A model generated the notes under the pieces. It worked only from the letters and a program-made list of their open reading frames with translations, searched no databases and was not told where the DNA came from. Shown piece by piece: positions 1 to 5,252 of a DNA stretch of 7,630 nucleotides. This DNA is from Comamonadaceae bacterium (GTDB lineage Bacteria; Pseudomonadota; Gammaproteobacteria; Burkholderiales; Burkholderiaceae_C), in assembly GCA_027490485.1 (NCBI GenBank), contig JAIXYA010000174.1, forward strand, positions 1 to 7,630. The letters are read 5' to 3'. Each line of letters starts with the position of its first letter. Within the stretch, counting starts at the first letter, position 1. The translations under genes and the position numbers were made by a program.

Positions 1-255
1 GCCATTGAAGGCCAACACCGCAGGGCGGGCATTGGTCTCTGTGAATTGTGGCGACCAGGCTTTGTAACGGTCCACATTGAGTTGGGCCAGCGCATCGCTC
101 AAGTCCATCAACTCGGCGATTTGCTTTGGGTTCTTCTTTTTGAGCGTTGAAATCAGCTCAGTGGACTGCGGCACAAACTGCGGTTCGCTGGCCTTGACTG
201 GCGGCAAGGCGGACTCGTAGTCCAGGGATTTGGCGGGGGAGAGCAGGAATAACAT
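1..255 (-). CDS. yaaA: Peroxide stress protein YaaA (UPF0246), N-terminal part, cut by window edge
   Basis: The first 85 codons read MLFLLSPAKSLDYESALPP and onward, matching the N-terminus of E. coli YaaA (MLILISPAKTLDY), including the SPAK(S/T)LDY signature. Further on, a stretch ending ARPAVLAFNG matches E. coli ARQAILAFKG. The family is usually about 255-260 residues, so roughly two thirds of the gene lies beyond position 1. In E. coli, YaaA is an OxyR-regulated cytoplasmic protein that lowers free intracellular iron during hydrogen peroxide stress, and it has DNA-binding activity. The ATG at 255 is chosen because it aligns exactly with the family start. It lies only 7 bases after the TAA of the DUF3501 gene. 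The only purine-rich stretch (GCAGG) abuts the ATG too closely for a normal Shine-Dalgarno, so translation is probably coupled to the upstream gene. Its place last in a rubrerythrin-led operon fits a peroxide-defence role. Confidence 0.9.
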   Translation of the reverse strand, partial: MLFLLSPAKSLDYESALPPVKASEPQFVPQSTELISTLKKKNPKQIAELMDLSDALAQLNVDRYKAWSPQFTETNARPAVLAFNG

Positions 256-262
256 CCTGCGA

Positions 263-853
263 TTATTTCAAATCCCCAGCCAAGGATGCCAAAGCGTCTT
301 CCGCGATCTGCGTGTGCGCCGGATAGTTGGTGTGGTCGCAACCCAATTTCGCTGCTGCACCGGCTTTGATGGCGGATTTGGTGGCCGCATCAAACTCAAA
401 ACGCACAAAGTGAACCGCTGAGGTTTTTTCGTCGTTTTCGCGGTCCAAGTCTTCGTCGGCAATCGCGTACACACGGGCATGGCCCTCGACCTCGATGAAC
501 ATGCGGTCTTCCACCCCAATGAGCCGCGCCAACTCGCGTTTGCGTTCGTTCACATCGGGGTACTCGATGAGCATGGTGGCCTTCCAATTGCTGCCCTCTG
601 GCACCAAGGGCGCATAGGCGTCAATCTCTTGTTGAATGCCCTCTTCTTCGAAGATTTTTTCAATCCGCAGCATCTCTTGGATTTGGTAACGAATCGTGGT
701 TTCGCTTTCAAACTGCAACGTGATGTGGTCGCCCAAATGCACCGAGCGCAATTTGCGGTGCGCCAGCACCTCGGCTTTGTGGTTCTTGCGAAATTTGCTG
801 TAAGCCTCCAGGCTCATCAGGTTTTCAGCGGTGATGTGTCCGGTGATCTGCAT
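263..853 (-). CDS. DUF3501 family protein
   Basis: This is a 196-residue soluble protein with no signal peptide or membrane segment. I recognise it as DUF3501 from the central block at about residues 51-114: an ETTIRYQIQEMLRIEKIFEE helix, then an EIDAY..LVP segment, then a MLIEYPD..ERK..L..L.GVE stretch. No biochemical function is established that I know of. Residues near the C-terminus include its only cysteine, C172, in a GCDHTNYPAH segment with H174 and H180 nearby; whether these bind metal is speculation. The start at 853 has a GAAAG purine stretch about 7 bases upstream and lies 10 bases after the stop of the Fe-S gene, so the two are almost certainly co-transcribed. From general knowledge, DUF3501 genes recur next to the GlpC-like Fe-S protein and rubrerythrin, suggesting a functional partnership (inference). 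Confidence 0.88.
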   Translation of the reverse strand: MQITGHITAENLMSLEAYSKFRKNHKAEVLAHRKLRSVHLGDHITLQFESETTIRYQIQEMLRIEKIFEEEGIQQEIDAYAPLVPEGSNWKATMLIEYPDVNERKRELARLIGVEDRMFIEVEGHARVYAIADEDLDRENDEKTSAVHFVRFEFDAATKSAIKAGAAAKLGCDHTNYPAHTQIAEDALASLAGDLK

Positions 854-863
854 GGTGTGCTTT

Positions 864-2216
864 CTATGACTTCAGTCCGTAGGCTTTGGCCACGAGGCTG
901 AGGGGGTGTTGGAGTTCTGGAACGGCTTGGCCGCTGGCCTCAAAGCCTTGGGCGATGTGGTGGCCGCCCAGCGGGCAGTCGGAGCTGATGTAGTCGGGTT
1001 TGCTGCCATCCTTCATGGTGGCCATGGCTTTGACCACGGGCTTGCCAATCTTCATAGCGTAGGCATGGGTGGCTTTTTTCACACCATAAGTGCCCGCATG
1101 CCCAGAACAACGCTCGATGGTGTTGATGGTGGTGTCGGGAATCATCTTGAGCATTTCTTCGGTTTTCTTGCCGATGTTTTGCACCCGACCGTGGCAAGGA
1201 ATTTGGTAGCTGATGTTGCCCAGGCTTTCAGGGAACTCGGTTTTCAGCAAGCCATCGCGCTTGCGTGCCATCAGGTATTCAAACGGGTCCCACATGTGTT
1301 CTTTGACCAATTGCGTCTCGGCATCATTGGGGTACATGAGCGGCAACTCTTGCTTGAACATCAAGGTGCAAGAAGGCACGGCGCTCAAAATGGCGTAACC
1401 CTCACGCGCATATTTGGCGAGGATGGGTATGTTGATTTGCTTGTTCTCATCCACGGACTTCAAATCACCCAACTCAAGCTTGGGCATGCCACAGCATTTT
1501 TCTTTGGAAACCAACTCATAAGGGATGTCATTGTGGTCGAGGATTTTGAGCAAATCCATGCCAATGCCAGGCTCGTTGTAGTTGACGTAGCAAGTGGAAT
1601 AAATCACCACCTTGCCCGGTGTTTTTTCGCCATTCACCACTTTGCTGGTTTTGGCCTTGGGTGCCTGGCTGCGGAATTTGGTGGTGGCCAATTCGGGCAA
1701 CCATGCGTCTTTGTCCACACCCAAAGCCGACTCCATCACCGAACGTGCCGCTTTAGTTTTGTTGATCGCATTGACCGCTTGAACCACGATGGGAATGCCG
1801 GCAAACTGGCCATGCACATCGGTGGAGGCCAGCAATTTTTCACCCGTGGTGACCTCACCCTTTTGGAACTTGATGGCCTTGGCCCGCAGCATGGTGTGCG
1901 GGAAGTCCAGGTTCCATTCATGCGGTGGCACATAAGGGCATTTTGTCAGGTAGCACAGATCACACAAATAGCATTGATCGACCACTTTCCAGTAGTCTTT
2001 TTTGTCCACGCCATCCATTTCCATGGTGGGGCTTTCGTCCACCAAATCGAACAAGGTGGGGAAAGATCCGCACAGGCTCACACAACGGCGACAGCCATGG
2101 CAAATGTCGAAGATGCGCTCCATTTCGGTGAGACAGGCTTCTTCGTTATAGAACTCGGGGTTGAGCCAATCGAGCGGGTGGCGTGTGGGGGCTTCCAAGC
2201 TGCCTTCGCGGGCCAT
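864..2216 (-). CDS. GlpC/HdrD-like Fe-S protein with two [4Fe-4S] motifs and two CCG domains
   Basis: This is a 450-residue soluble protein. Two ferredoxin-type cysteine motifs lie at C39-C42-C45-C49 (ICHGCRRCVSLCGSF) and C82-C85-C88-C93 (CYLCDLCYLTKCP), which would each hold a [4Fe-4S] cluster. An Ala/Lys-rich linker (about 150-200) leads to two cysteine-rich domains of the heterodisulfide reductase / GlpC type: C209, C241-C242-G and C283 in the first, and C341-H, C370-S-G and C414 in the second. The second CCG motif has Ser in place of one Cys. The second ferredoxin motif has four residues, not three, before the CP cysteine. The family as a whole passes electrons between a donor and a membrane quinone or soluble acceptor; the partner here is unknown. 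The start is supported by a strong GAGGAA ribosome site 7 bases upstream. Its neighbours (rubrerythrin upstream, DUF3501 ten bases downstream) suggest a peroxide-related redox role rather than glycerol-3-phosphate oxidation, since no glpA or glpB is present. Confidence 0.9.
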   Translation of the reverse strand: MAREGSLEAPTRHPLDWLNPEFYNEEACLTEMERIFDICHGCRRCVSLCGSFPTLFDLVDESPTMEMDGVDKKDYWKVVDQCYLCDLCYLTKCPYVPPHEWNLDFPHTMLRAKAIKFQKGEVTTGEKLLASTDVHGQFAGIPIVVQAVNAINKTKAARSVMESALGVDKDAWLPELATTKFRSQAPKAKTSKVVNGEKTPGKVVIYSTCYVNYNEPGIGMDLLKILDHNDIPYELVSKEKCCGMPKLELGDLKSVDENKQINIPILAKYAREGYAILSAVPSCTLMFKQELPLMYPNDAETQLVKEHMWDPFEYLMARKRDGLLKTEFPESLGNISYQIPCHGRVQNIGKKTEEMLKMIPDTTINTIERCSGHAGTYGVKKATHAYAMKIGKPVVKAMATMKDGSKPDYISSDCPLGGHHIAQGFEASGQAVPELQHPLSLVAKAYGLKS

Positions 2217-2243
2217 GGTGTATTCCTCAAAAAATGTGGGGAA

Positions 2244-2309
2244 TGAGAAAGAATGCTTCTCAAGACAAGTCAGAACTCAGAGAGGGGCGCTGCTGAAAAA
2301 GCAACGCCC
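2244..2309 (-). other. Two hairpins in the rubrerythrin / Fe-S gene spacer
   Basis: The 115-base gap between rubrerythrin and the Fe-S gene contains a 10-bp stem (arms 2285-2294 and 2300-2309, GGGCGCTGCT against AGCAACGCCC, five-base loop; one pair is a G.U wobble when transcribed on the minus strand). A second 6-bp stem follows (arms 2244-2249 and 2257-2262, TGAGAA/TTCTCA, seven-base loop). The larger stem has no U-run after it on the minus strand, so it is not a standard Rho-independent terminator. The six T's that precede the Fe-S ribosome site lie about 9 bases past the small stem. Possible roles are partial attenuation, an mRNA processing or stability site that sets a higher rubrerythrin level, or none. 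Confidence 0.5.
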
Positions 2310-2331
2310 TACCCTCAATGCTGAGAAAAGA

Positions 2332-2754
2332 TCAATCGACCAATTCAGCCAATGCTTTGGCGTAACGGTTGGCGTGTGAACGCTCAGCCTTGGCCAGGGT
2401 TTCAAACCAATCGGCGATTTCGTCGTGGCCTTCGTCGCGTGCGGTTTTGGCCATGCCAGGGTACATGTCGGTGTACTCATGGGTTTCGCCTGCCACTGCA
2501 GCTTTCAGGTTGTCACGGGTAGCACCAATGGGCAGGCCAGTGGCGGGGTCGCCGCACTGCTCAAGCCACTCGAGGTGACCGTGGGCGTGACCGGTCTCGC
2601 CTTCGGCGGTCGAACGGAACAGCGCTGCCACATCGTTTTGGCCTTCAATGTCGGCCTTGTTCGCGAAATACAGGTAACGGCGGTTGGCCTGTGACTCGCC
2701 TGCGAAGGCGGCTTTCAGGTTTTCTTCCGTTTTGGAGCCTTTGAGTGCTGCCAT
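2332..2754 (-). CDS. Rubrerythrin, di-iron domain only (no rubredoxin domain)
   Basis: This is a 140-residue four-helix-bundle protein. It aligns well with the N-terminal domain of Desulfovibrio rubrerythrin, and all di-iron ligands are visible: E20 ([12 protein letters not shown]), E53 and H56 (EGETGH), E90 and E93 ([12 protein letters not shown]), and E124 and H127 (AKAERSH). Rubrerythrins act in the cytoplasm as NAD(P)H-linked hydrogen peroxide reductases. The classical enzyme is about 190 residues, with a C-terminal rubredoxin Fe(Cys)4 domain that feeds electrons to the di-iron site. That domain is absent here: the protein ends LAELVD and has a single cysteine, C67. An external electron donor is therefore needed. 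The start is supported by a strong AAGGAGA ribosome site (2761-2767) six bases upstream. The gene is first of the minus-strand group and has its own promoter region upstream. Confidence 0.93.
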   Translation of the reverse strand: MAALKGSKTEENLKAAFAGESQANRRYLYFANKADIEGQNDVAALFRSTAEGETGHAHGHLEWLEQCGDPATGLPIGATRDNLKAAVAGETHEYTDMYPGMAKTARDEGHDEIADWFETLAKAERSHANRYAKALAELVD

Positions 2755-2782
2755 GAGAAATCTCCTTGGGTTGATGAAAATG

Positions 2783-2802
2783 CTTTGATTTAATGATCAA
2801 AG
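2783..2802. promoter_or_regulatory. Perfect inverted repeat CTTTGAT-N6-ATCAAAG, possible operator
   Basis: Arms of seven bases at 2783-2789 and 2796-2802 are perfectly symmetrical around TTAATG, 28-47 bases upstream of the rubrerythrin ATG. If the weak promoter suggested at 2810-2837 is right, this repeat sits from about the transcription start into the leader, where a repressor operator would be effective. The TTGAT/ATCAA core recalls FNR/CRP-type half-sites, but the spacer is six bases rather than four, so an FNR assignment is not supported. It could also form a small RNA hairpin in the leader. Confidence 0.4.
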
Positions 2803-2809
2803 ACTCGCA

Positions 2810-2837
2810 AGATTAGCTTGCAACCTTGAAATGTCCA
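2810..2837 (-). promoter_or_regulatory. Weak candidate promoter for the rubrerythrin operon
   Basis: Reading the minus strand, TGGACA (2837-2832, five of six matches to the sigma-70 -35 consensus) is followed after 16 bases by TAATCT (2815-2810, three of six to the -10 consensus). Transcription would begin near 2802 and give a leader of about 48 bases. The -10 match is poor, so an activator or another sigma factor is possible. The call rests on sequence similarity and position alone. Confidence 0.25.
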
Positions 2838-2866
2838 ATCGGATGTTTCAATCCGCATTATTGAAC
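2826..2866. promoter_or_regulatory. Cluster of TTGAA/TTCAA half-sites and a CGGAT-N6-ATCCG repeat
   Basis: TTGAAA (2826-2831) and TTTCAA (2846-2851) form a perfect inverted pair with a 14-base spacer, about two helical turns centre to centre. A further TTGAAC lies at 2861-2866, so that TTCAA and TTGAA are again inverted with a nine-base spacer. Nested among them is CGGAT (2840-2844) with ATCCG (2851-2855). The cluster overlaps and lies just upstream of the candidate rubrerythrin -35, an activator-like position. The cognate regulator is not recognisable. AT-rich DNA gives such matches by chance fairly often. Confidence 0.3.
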
Positions 2867-2891
2867 ATTACTATTAAAACTCAATTACCCT

Positions 2892-2897
2892 TATAAA
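2892..2897 (+). promoter_or_regulatory. Very weak -10 candidate for the VOC operon
   Basis: TATAAA at 2892-2897 matches the sigma-70 -10 consensus at five of six bases, but no good -35 lies 16-18 bases upstream (TTACTA at 2868-2873 is the closest). If used, the start point would fall at the edge of the inverted-repeat element at 2907, placing that element in a leader of about 120 bases. Confidence 0.18.
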
Positions 2898-2906
2898 TGT
2901 TGAAAA

Positions 2907-2987
2907 GATTGCTTCACTTAGTTCGCAATGACGGTTGTAGGTTGCAATGGCATTCTCGTCACTGCGAGGCCGAAGGCCGTGGCAGTC
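2907..2987. repeat. Inverted-repeat element (REP/MITE-like)
   Basis: The left arm at 2907-2933 (GATTGCTTCAC then TTCGCAATGACG) is roughly the reverse complement of the right arm at 2957-2987 (CGTCACTGCGAGG then CCGAAGGCCGTGGCAGTC). The inner 11 bases, TCGCAATGACG against CGTCACTGCGA, pair with one mismatch. The outer ends, GATTGC and GGCAGTC, pair imperfectly. The right arm also holds its own small palindrome, GGCC-GAA-GGCC (2968-2978). The motif CGTCATTGCGAGG...GCAATC resembles a repeat that I recall occurring as dispersed intergenic copies in many bacterial genomes. This identification is from memory, not from a search. The arms have diverged, suggesting an old copy. It contains no coding sequence. 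Confidence 0.6.
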
Positions 2988-3025
2988 AAGTAAACTGACC
3001 GAGACACACAGGACCAGCAACCACA

Positions 3026-3574
3026 ATGGACACACACAACCTGCCACCGGCTGCCAAAGTACATGGCTTGCACCACTATGCTTACAGGGCAAGGGATGCT
3101 GAAGAAACCCGTCATTTTTACGAAGATATTTTGGGTTTGCCGCTCTACCACGTCATCAAAAATGACCATGTGCCCAGCACCGGAGAGTACTGCCCTTACA
3201 CCCATTTCTTTTTTCAATTGCAAGACGGTTCATTCATTGCCTTCTTCGACTTGGGTGACGACATCGCTTGCGAGCCTTCCCCAAACACACCCGCCTGGGT
3301 CAACCACATCGCTTTCAATGTCAGTAGCATCGATGACTTAGAGGTGATGAAAAAGCGCCTCGAGGCACATGGCGTGGAAGTGCTGGGTGTCACAGACCAT
3401 CGGATTTTCAAAAGCATTTATTTCTTTGACCCCAATGGCATACGCCTAGAGTTAGCCGCTCAATTGGCTGATAAAAACCAAATGCACCACGAAAGCTTGG
3501 ATGTGCATACGCAATTACAAGCGTGGAACGAAGAGAAGCAAAGACGCCGCCTCGATCGTGAACCCAATGCCTGA
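3026..3574 (+). CDS. VOC-family protein (glyoxalase / extradiol-dioxygenase fold)
   Basis: This is a 182-residue soluble protein with two beta-alpha-beta-beta-beta modules. The first starts at KVHGLHHYAYRARD (11-24), continues with ETRHFYEDILGLPL, and has a FFFQLQDGSFIAFFDLG strand pair. The second starts at WVNHIAFNV (91-99) and ends in YFFDPNGIRLEL (132-143). Likely metal ligands of the 2-His-1-Glu type are H16 or H17, H94 and E142, so it is probably a metal-dependent enzyme (dioxygenase, isomerase or lyase) rather than a binding protein. The substrate is unknown. A polar, charged tail (about 150-182) follows the fold. The ATG at 3026 is the only plausible start, as an in-frame stop lies at 2996 and the next in-frame Met is residue 108. 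Its AGGA (3010-3013) is rather far upstream. The stop overlaps the start of the FAD monooxygenase by 8 bases, indicating an operon. Confidence 0.85.
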   Translation: MDTHNLPPAAKVHGLHHYAYRARDAEETRHFYEDILGLPLYHVIKNDHVPSTGEYCPYTHFFFQLQDGSFIAFFDLGDDIACEPSPNTPAWVNHIAFNVSSIDDLEVMKKRLEAHGVEVLGVTDHRIFKSIYFFDPNGIRLELAAQLADKNQMHHESLDVHTQLQAWNEEKQRRRLDREPNA

Positions 3575-5252
3575 TTTGCCCGCCAACGGTTACGCCCTGC
3601 CCGAGTACCCGTTCTGCGCCCCGCCAGAACTGCGCGAGGGAAAGCGTCATCACCACGCTGTGGTGATTGTGGGCGGCGGCTTAACTGGCCTGACATTGGC
3701 TTGCCGATTGGCGCAGTTGCGCATCCCTGCGGTACTTTTGGATGAAGACAATACCGTGGGCGTCAAAGGCGCGTCCTCCAGAGGCATTTGCTACACCCAA
3801 CAGTCGTTGGAGATTTTTCAACGACTGGGCATTTATGAACGCATTGCCGCCAAAGGCATTGCTTGGCAAGTAGGCCGAACCTTCGCTGGCAACGACGAGG
3901 TGTTCTCTTTTGACTTGCGTCAAAAAAGCCAGTTTTCTTTCAGCCAACAACCACCCTTCACCAATATCCAGCAGTTTTATATAGAGATGTATTTGGTGGA
4001 GCGCATACAAGAACTCAACCGCCAAGGCGCGTCTATCGATTTACGCTGGTCCTCCAAGGTCACCTCCTTTGAACAGACCCAAGCCTGTGCTTTACTCAGC
4101 GTAAGCACCCCCGAAGGTGACTACCAAATCTCATCCGACCATGTGATTGACGCCAGTGGTTCACACACCCCTTTTCATGCATGGGTGGGCGCCACCATGG
4201 ACAGCAAACGGGGTGACGACCGTTGGTGTATTGCCGATGTGCGCTTCAAACACCGGCCGCCCACTGAGCGTCATACATGGATTGAAGCGCCGTTCAATGA
4301 CAACCGTGCAGTGTGGCAACACCTGATGGGCGACGATGTGTGGCGCATCGATTACCAAATGGCACCCGACGCTGACCCCGCCTATGTCAGCCGCGAAGAC
4401 GTGGTTCGTGAACGCTTGGCCAAGCAGTTCGGCCCTGATGTGGAATGCGAACTGGTTTGGGTGGGGCCCTATGCTTATAAATCGCAATGCCTACATTCGC
4501 TTCGCCACGGACATGTGTTTTTCTTGGGCGACACCGCCAAAGTGGTCAGCCCTTTTGGCGCTAGGGGCGGCAACACCGGTATTGCAGATGCCGACAATTT
4601 GGCTTGGAAACTGGCGGCAGTGGTGCGCCAACAAGCGCCTGCAGTTTTGTTAGAAAGCTACCACCAAGAACGCTTGCAAGCTGCGCGACGCAATGTACAA
4701 GTCACCAACCGCACGGCGCGTTATTTGCGAGCCCCTGAGGGCATCGAGCGGCTGTTTCGCCGTGCCACCATCGGCTTGGCCAAGCGGCATGGGTTTGCAC
4801 GACCCCTCATCAACACCGGCCGCATGGCCGAGGCCAACCGCTACAACGCCTCTTCTGTGTGCCAAGCCGAGGGTGGCTTTATGGTGCAAAACGTCGGCTT
4901 GCAATTCACCCCTAAACAAGCAGGCTGCTTGGGCGATTTGCTGGTATGGGCTGACAGCCATTTGCTCTTGCTGATCTTTGGCCACATCACGCCCCAAGAA
5001 CTCAAGCACATGCGTCAACTCAGTCAAACTGAGCGTGTACGGGGGGTGCAAGTTATTGGCAAAGGACAAAAAGCGCAAGCGGCTGAAAACGTGACTGACA
5101 CCGATGGACGCTTGCAACAAGCCTGTGGCGATGCGAACGCCAAATGGGTCTTGCTAAGACCCGACGCGTATTTGGTCGCTCGTGGCCAAGCACTGAATGG
5201 GCATTTGGTGCAAAGTGTGGCCAAAGCCTATGCCCTTGGGAGAACAGTATGA
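3567..5252 (+). CDS. FAD-dependent aromatic-hydroxylase-type monooxygenase
   Basis: This is a 561-residue flavoprotein of the PHBH/phenol-hydroxylase (FAD_binding_3) class, which uses NAD(P)H and O2 to hydroxylate aromatic or quinone-like substrates. It shows the Rossmann FAD motif VVIVGGGLTG (32-41), a mid-protein segment DASGSHTPFH (195-204) where the family DG motif is expected, and the FAD ribityl-binding GD motif GDTAKVVSPFGARGGNTG (321-338) followed by DADNLAWKLA. A C-terminal region (about 440-561) fits the thioredoxin-like domain of phenol-hydroxylase relatives such as MhpA. Two motif residues differ from the usual: Asp to Ser at 197 and His to Lys at 325. The ATG at 3567 is chosen because the FAD domain begins about 30 residues later and it overlaps the VOC stop by 8 bases; an ATG at 3501 or a GTG at 3558 is also in frame. 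Its stop overlaps the next ATG (ATGA). The substrate is unknown. Confidence 0.87.
   Translation: MPDLPANGYALPEYPFCAPPELREGKRHHHAVVIVGGGLTGLTLACRLAQLRIPAVLLDEDNTVGVKGASSRGICYTQQSLEIFQRLGIYERIAAKGIAWQVGRTFAGNDEVFSFDLRQKSQFSFSQQPPFTNIQQFYIEMYLVERIQELNRQGASIDLRWSSKVTSFEQTQACALLSVSTPEGDYQISSDHVIDASGSHTPFHAWVGATMDSKRGDDRWCIADVRFKHRPPTERHTWIEAPFNDNRAVWQHLMGDDVWRIDYQMAPDADPAYVSREDVVRERLAKQFGPDVECELVWVGPYAYKSQCLHSLRHGHVFFLGDTAKVVSPFGARGGNTGIADADNLAWKLAAVVRQQAPAVLLESYHQERLQAARRNVQVTNRTARYLRAPEGIERLFRRATIGLAKRHGFARPLINTGRMAEANRYNASSVCQAEGGFMVQNVGLQFTPKQAGCLGDLLVWADSHLLLLIFGHITPQELKHMRQLSQTERVRGVQVIGKGQKAQAAENVTDTDGRLQQACGDANAKWVLLRPDAYLVARGQALNGHLVQSVAKAYALGRTV

Noticed and set aside
479..901. 140-codon open frame on the plus strand
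   Set aside because: It is a shadow of the DUF3501 gene on the other strand, with no domain and no ribosome site.
906..2246. 446-codon open frame on the plus strand
   Set aside because: It lies antisense to the Fe-S protein gene. Its translation is His/Phe/Gly-rich with no recognisable domain, while the minus strand has clear cysteine motifs and a good ribosome site.
2285..2309. Rho-independent terminator after rubrerythrin
   Set aside because: The stem is good but no U-run follows it on the transcribed strand.
2785..2800. FNR box (TTGAT/ATCAA)
   Set aside because: The spacer is six bases, not the four required for a canonical FNR site.
2907..2987. CRISPR repeat or small RNA gene
   Set aside because: There are only two diverged arms in inverted orientation, with no regular direct repeats or spacers, and no promoter/terminator pair bounding a small RNA.
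3501..3566. Upstream start for the FAD monooxygenase
   Set aside because: The extra 22 residues are charged and unlike the family, and lie inside the VOC gene. The ATG at 3567 is closer to the expected start, though a GTG at 3558 cannot be excluded.
4650..5120. 156-codon open frame on the minus strand
   Set aside because: It is a shadow of the FAD monooxygenase C-terminal region, with no recognisable protein.
5144..5248. N-terminal extension of the FrnE-like protein
   Set aside because: It reads through the monooxygenase coding sequence in another frame. The ATGA overlap at 5249 with a GGGAG site and the family start fit better.
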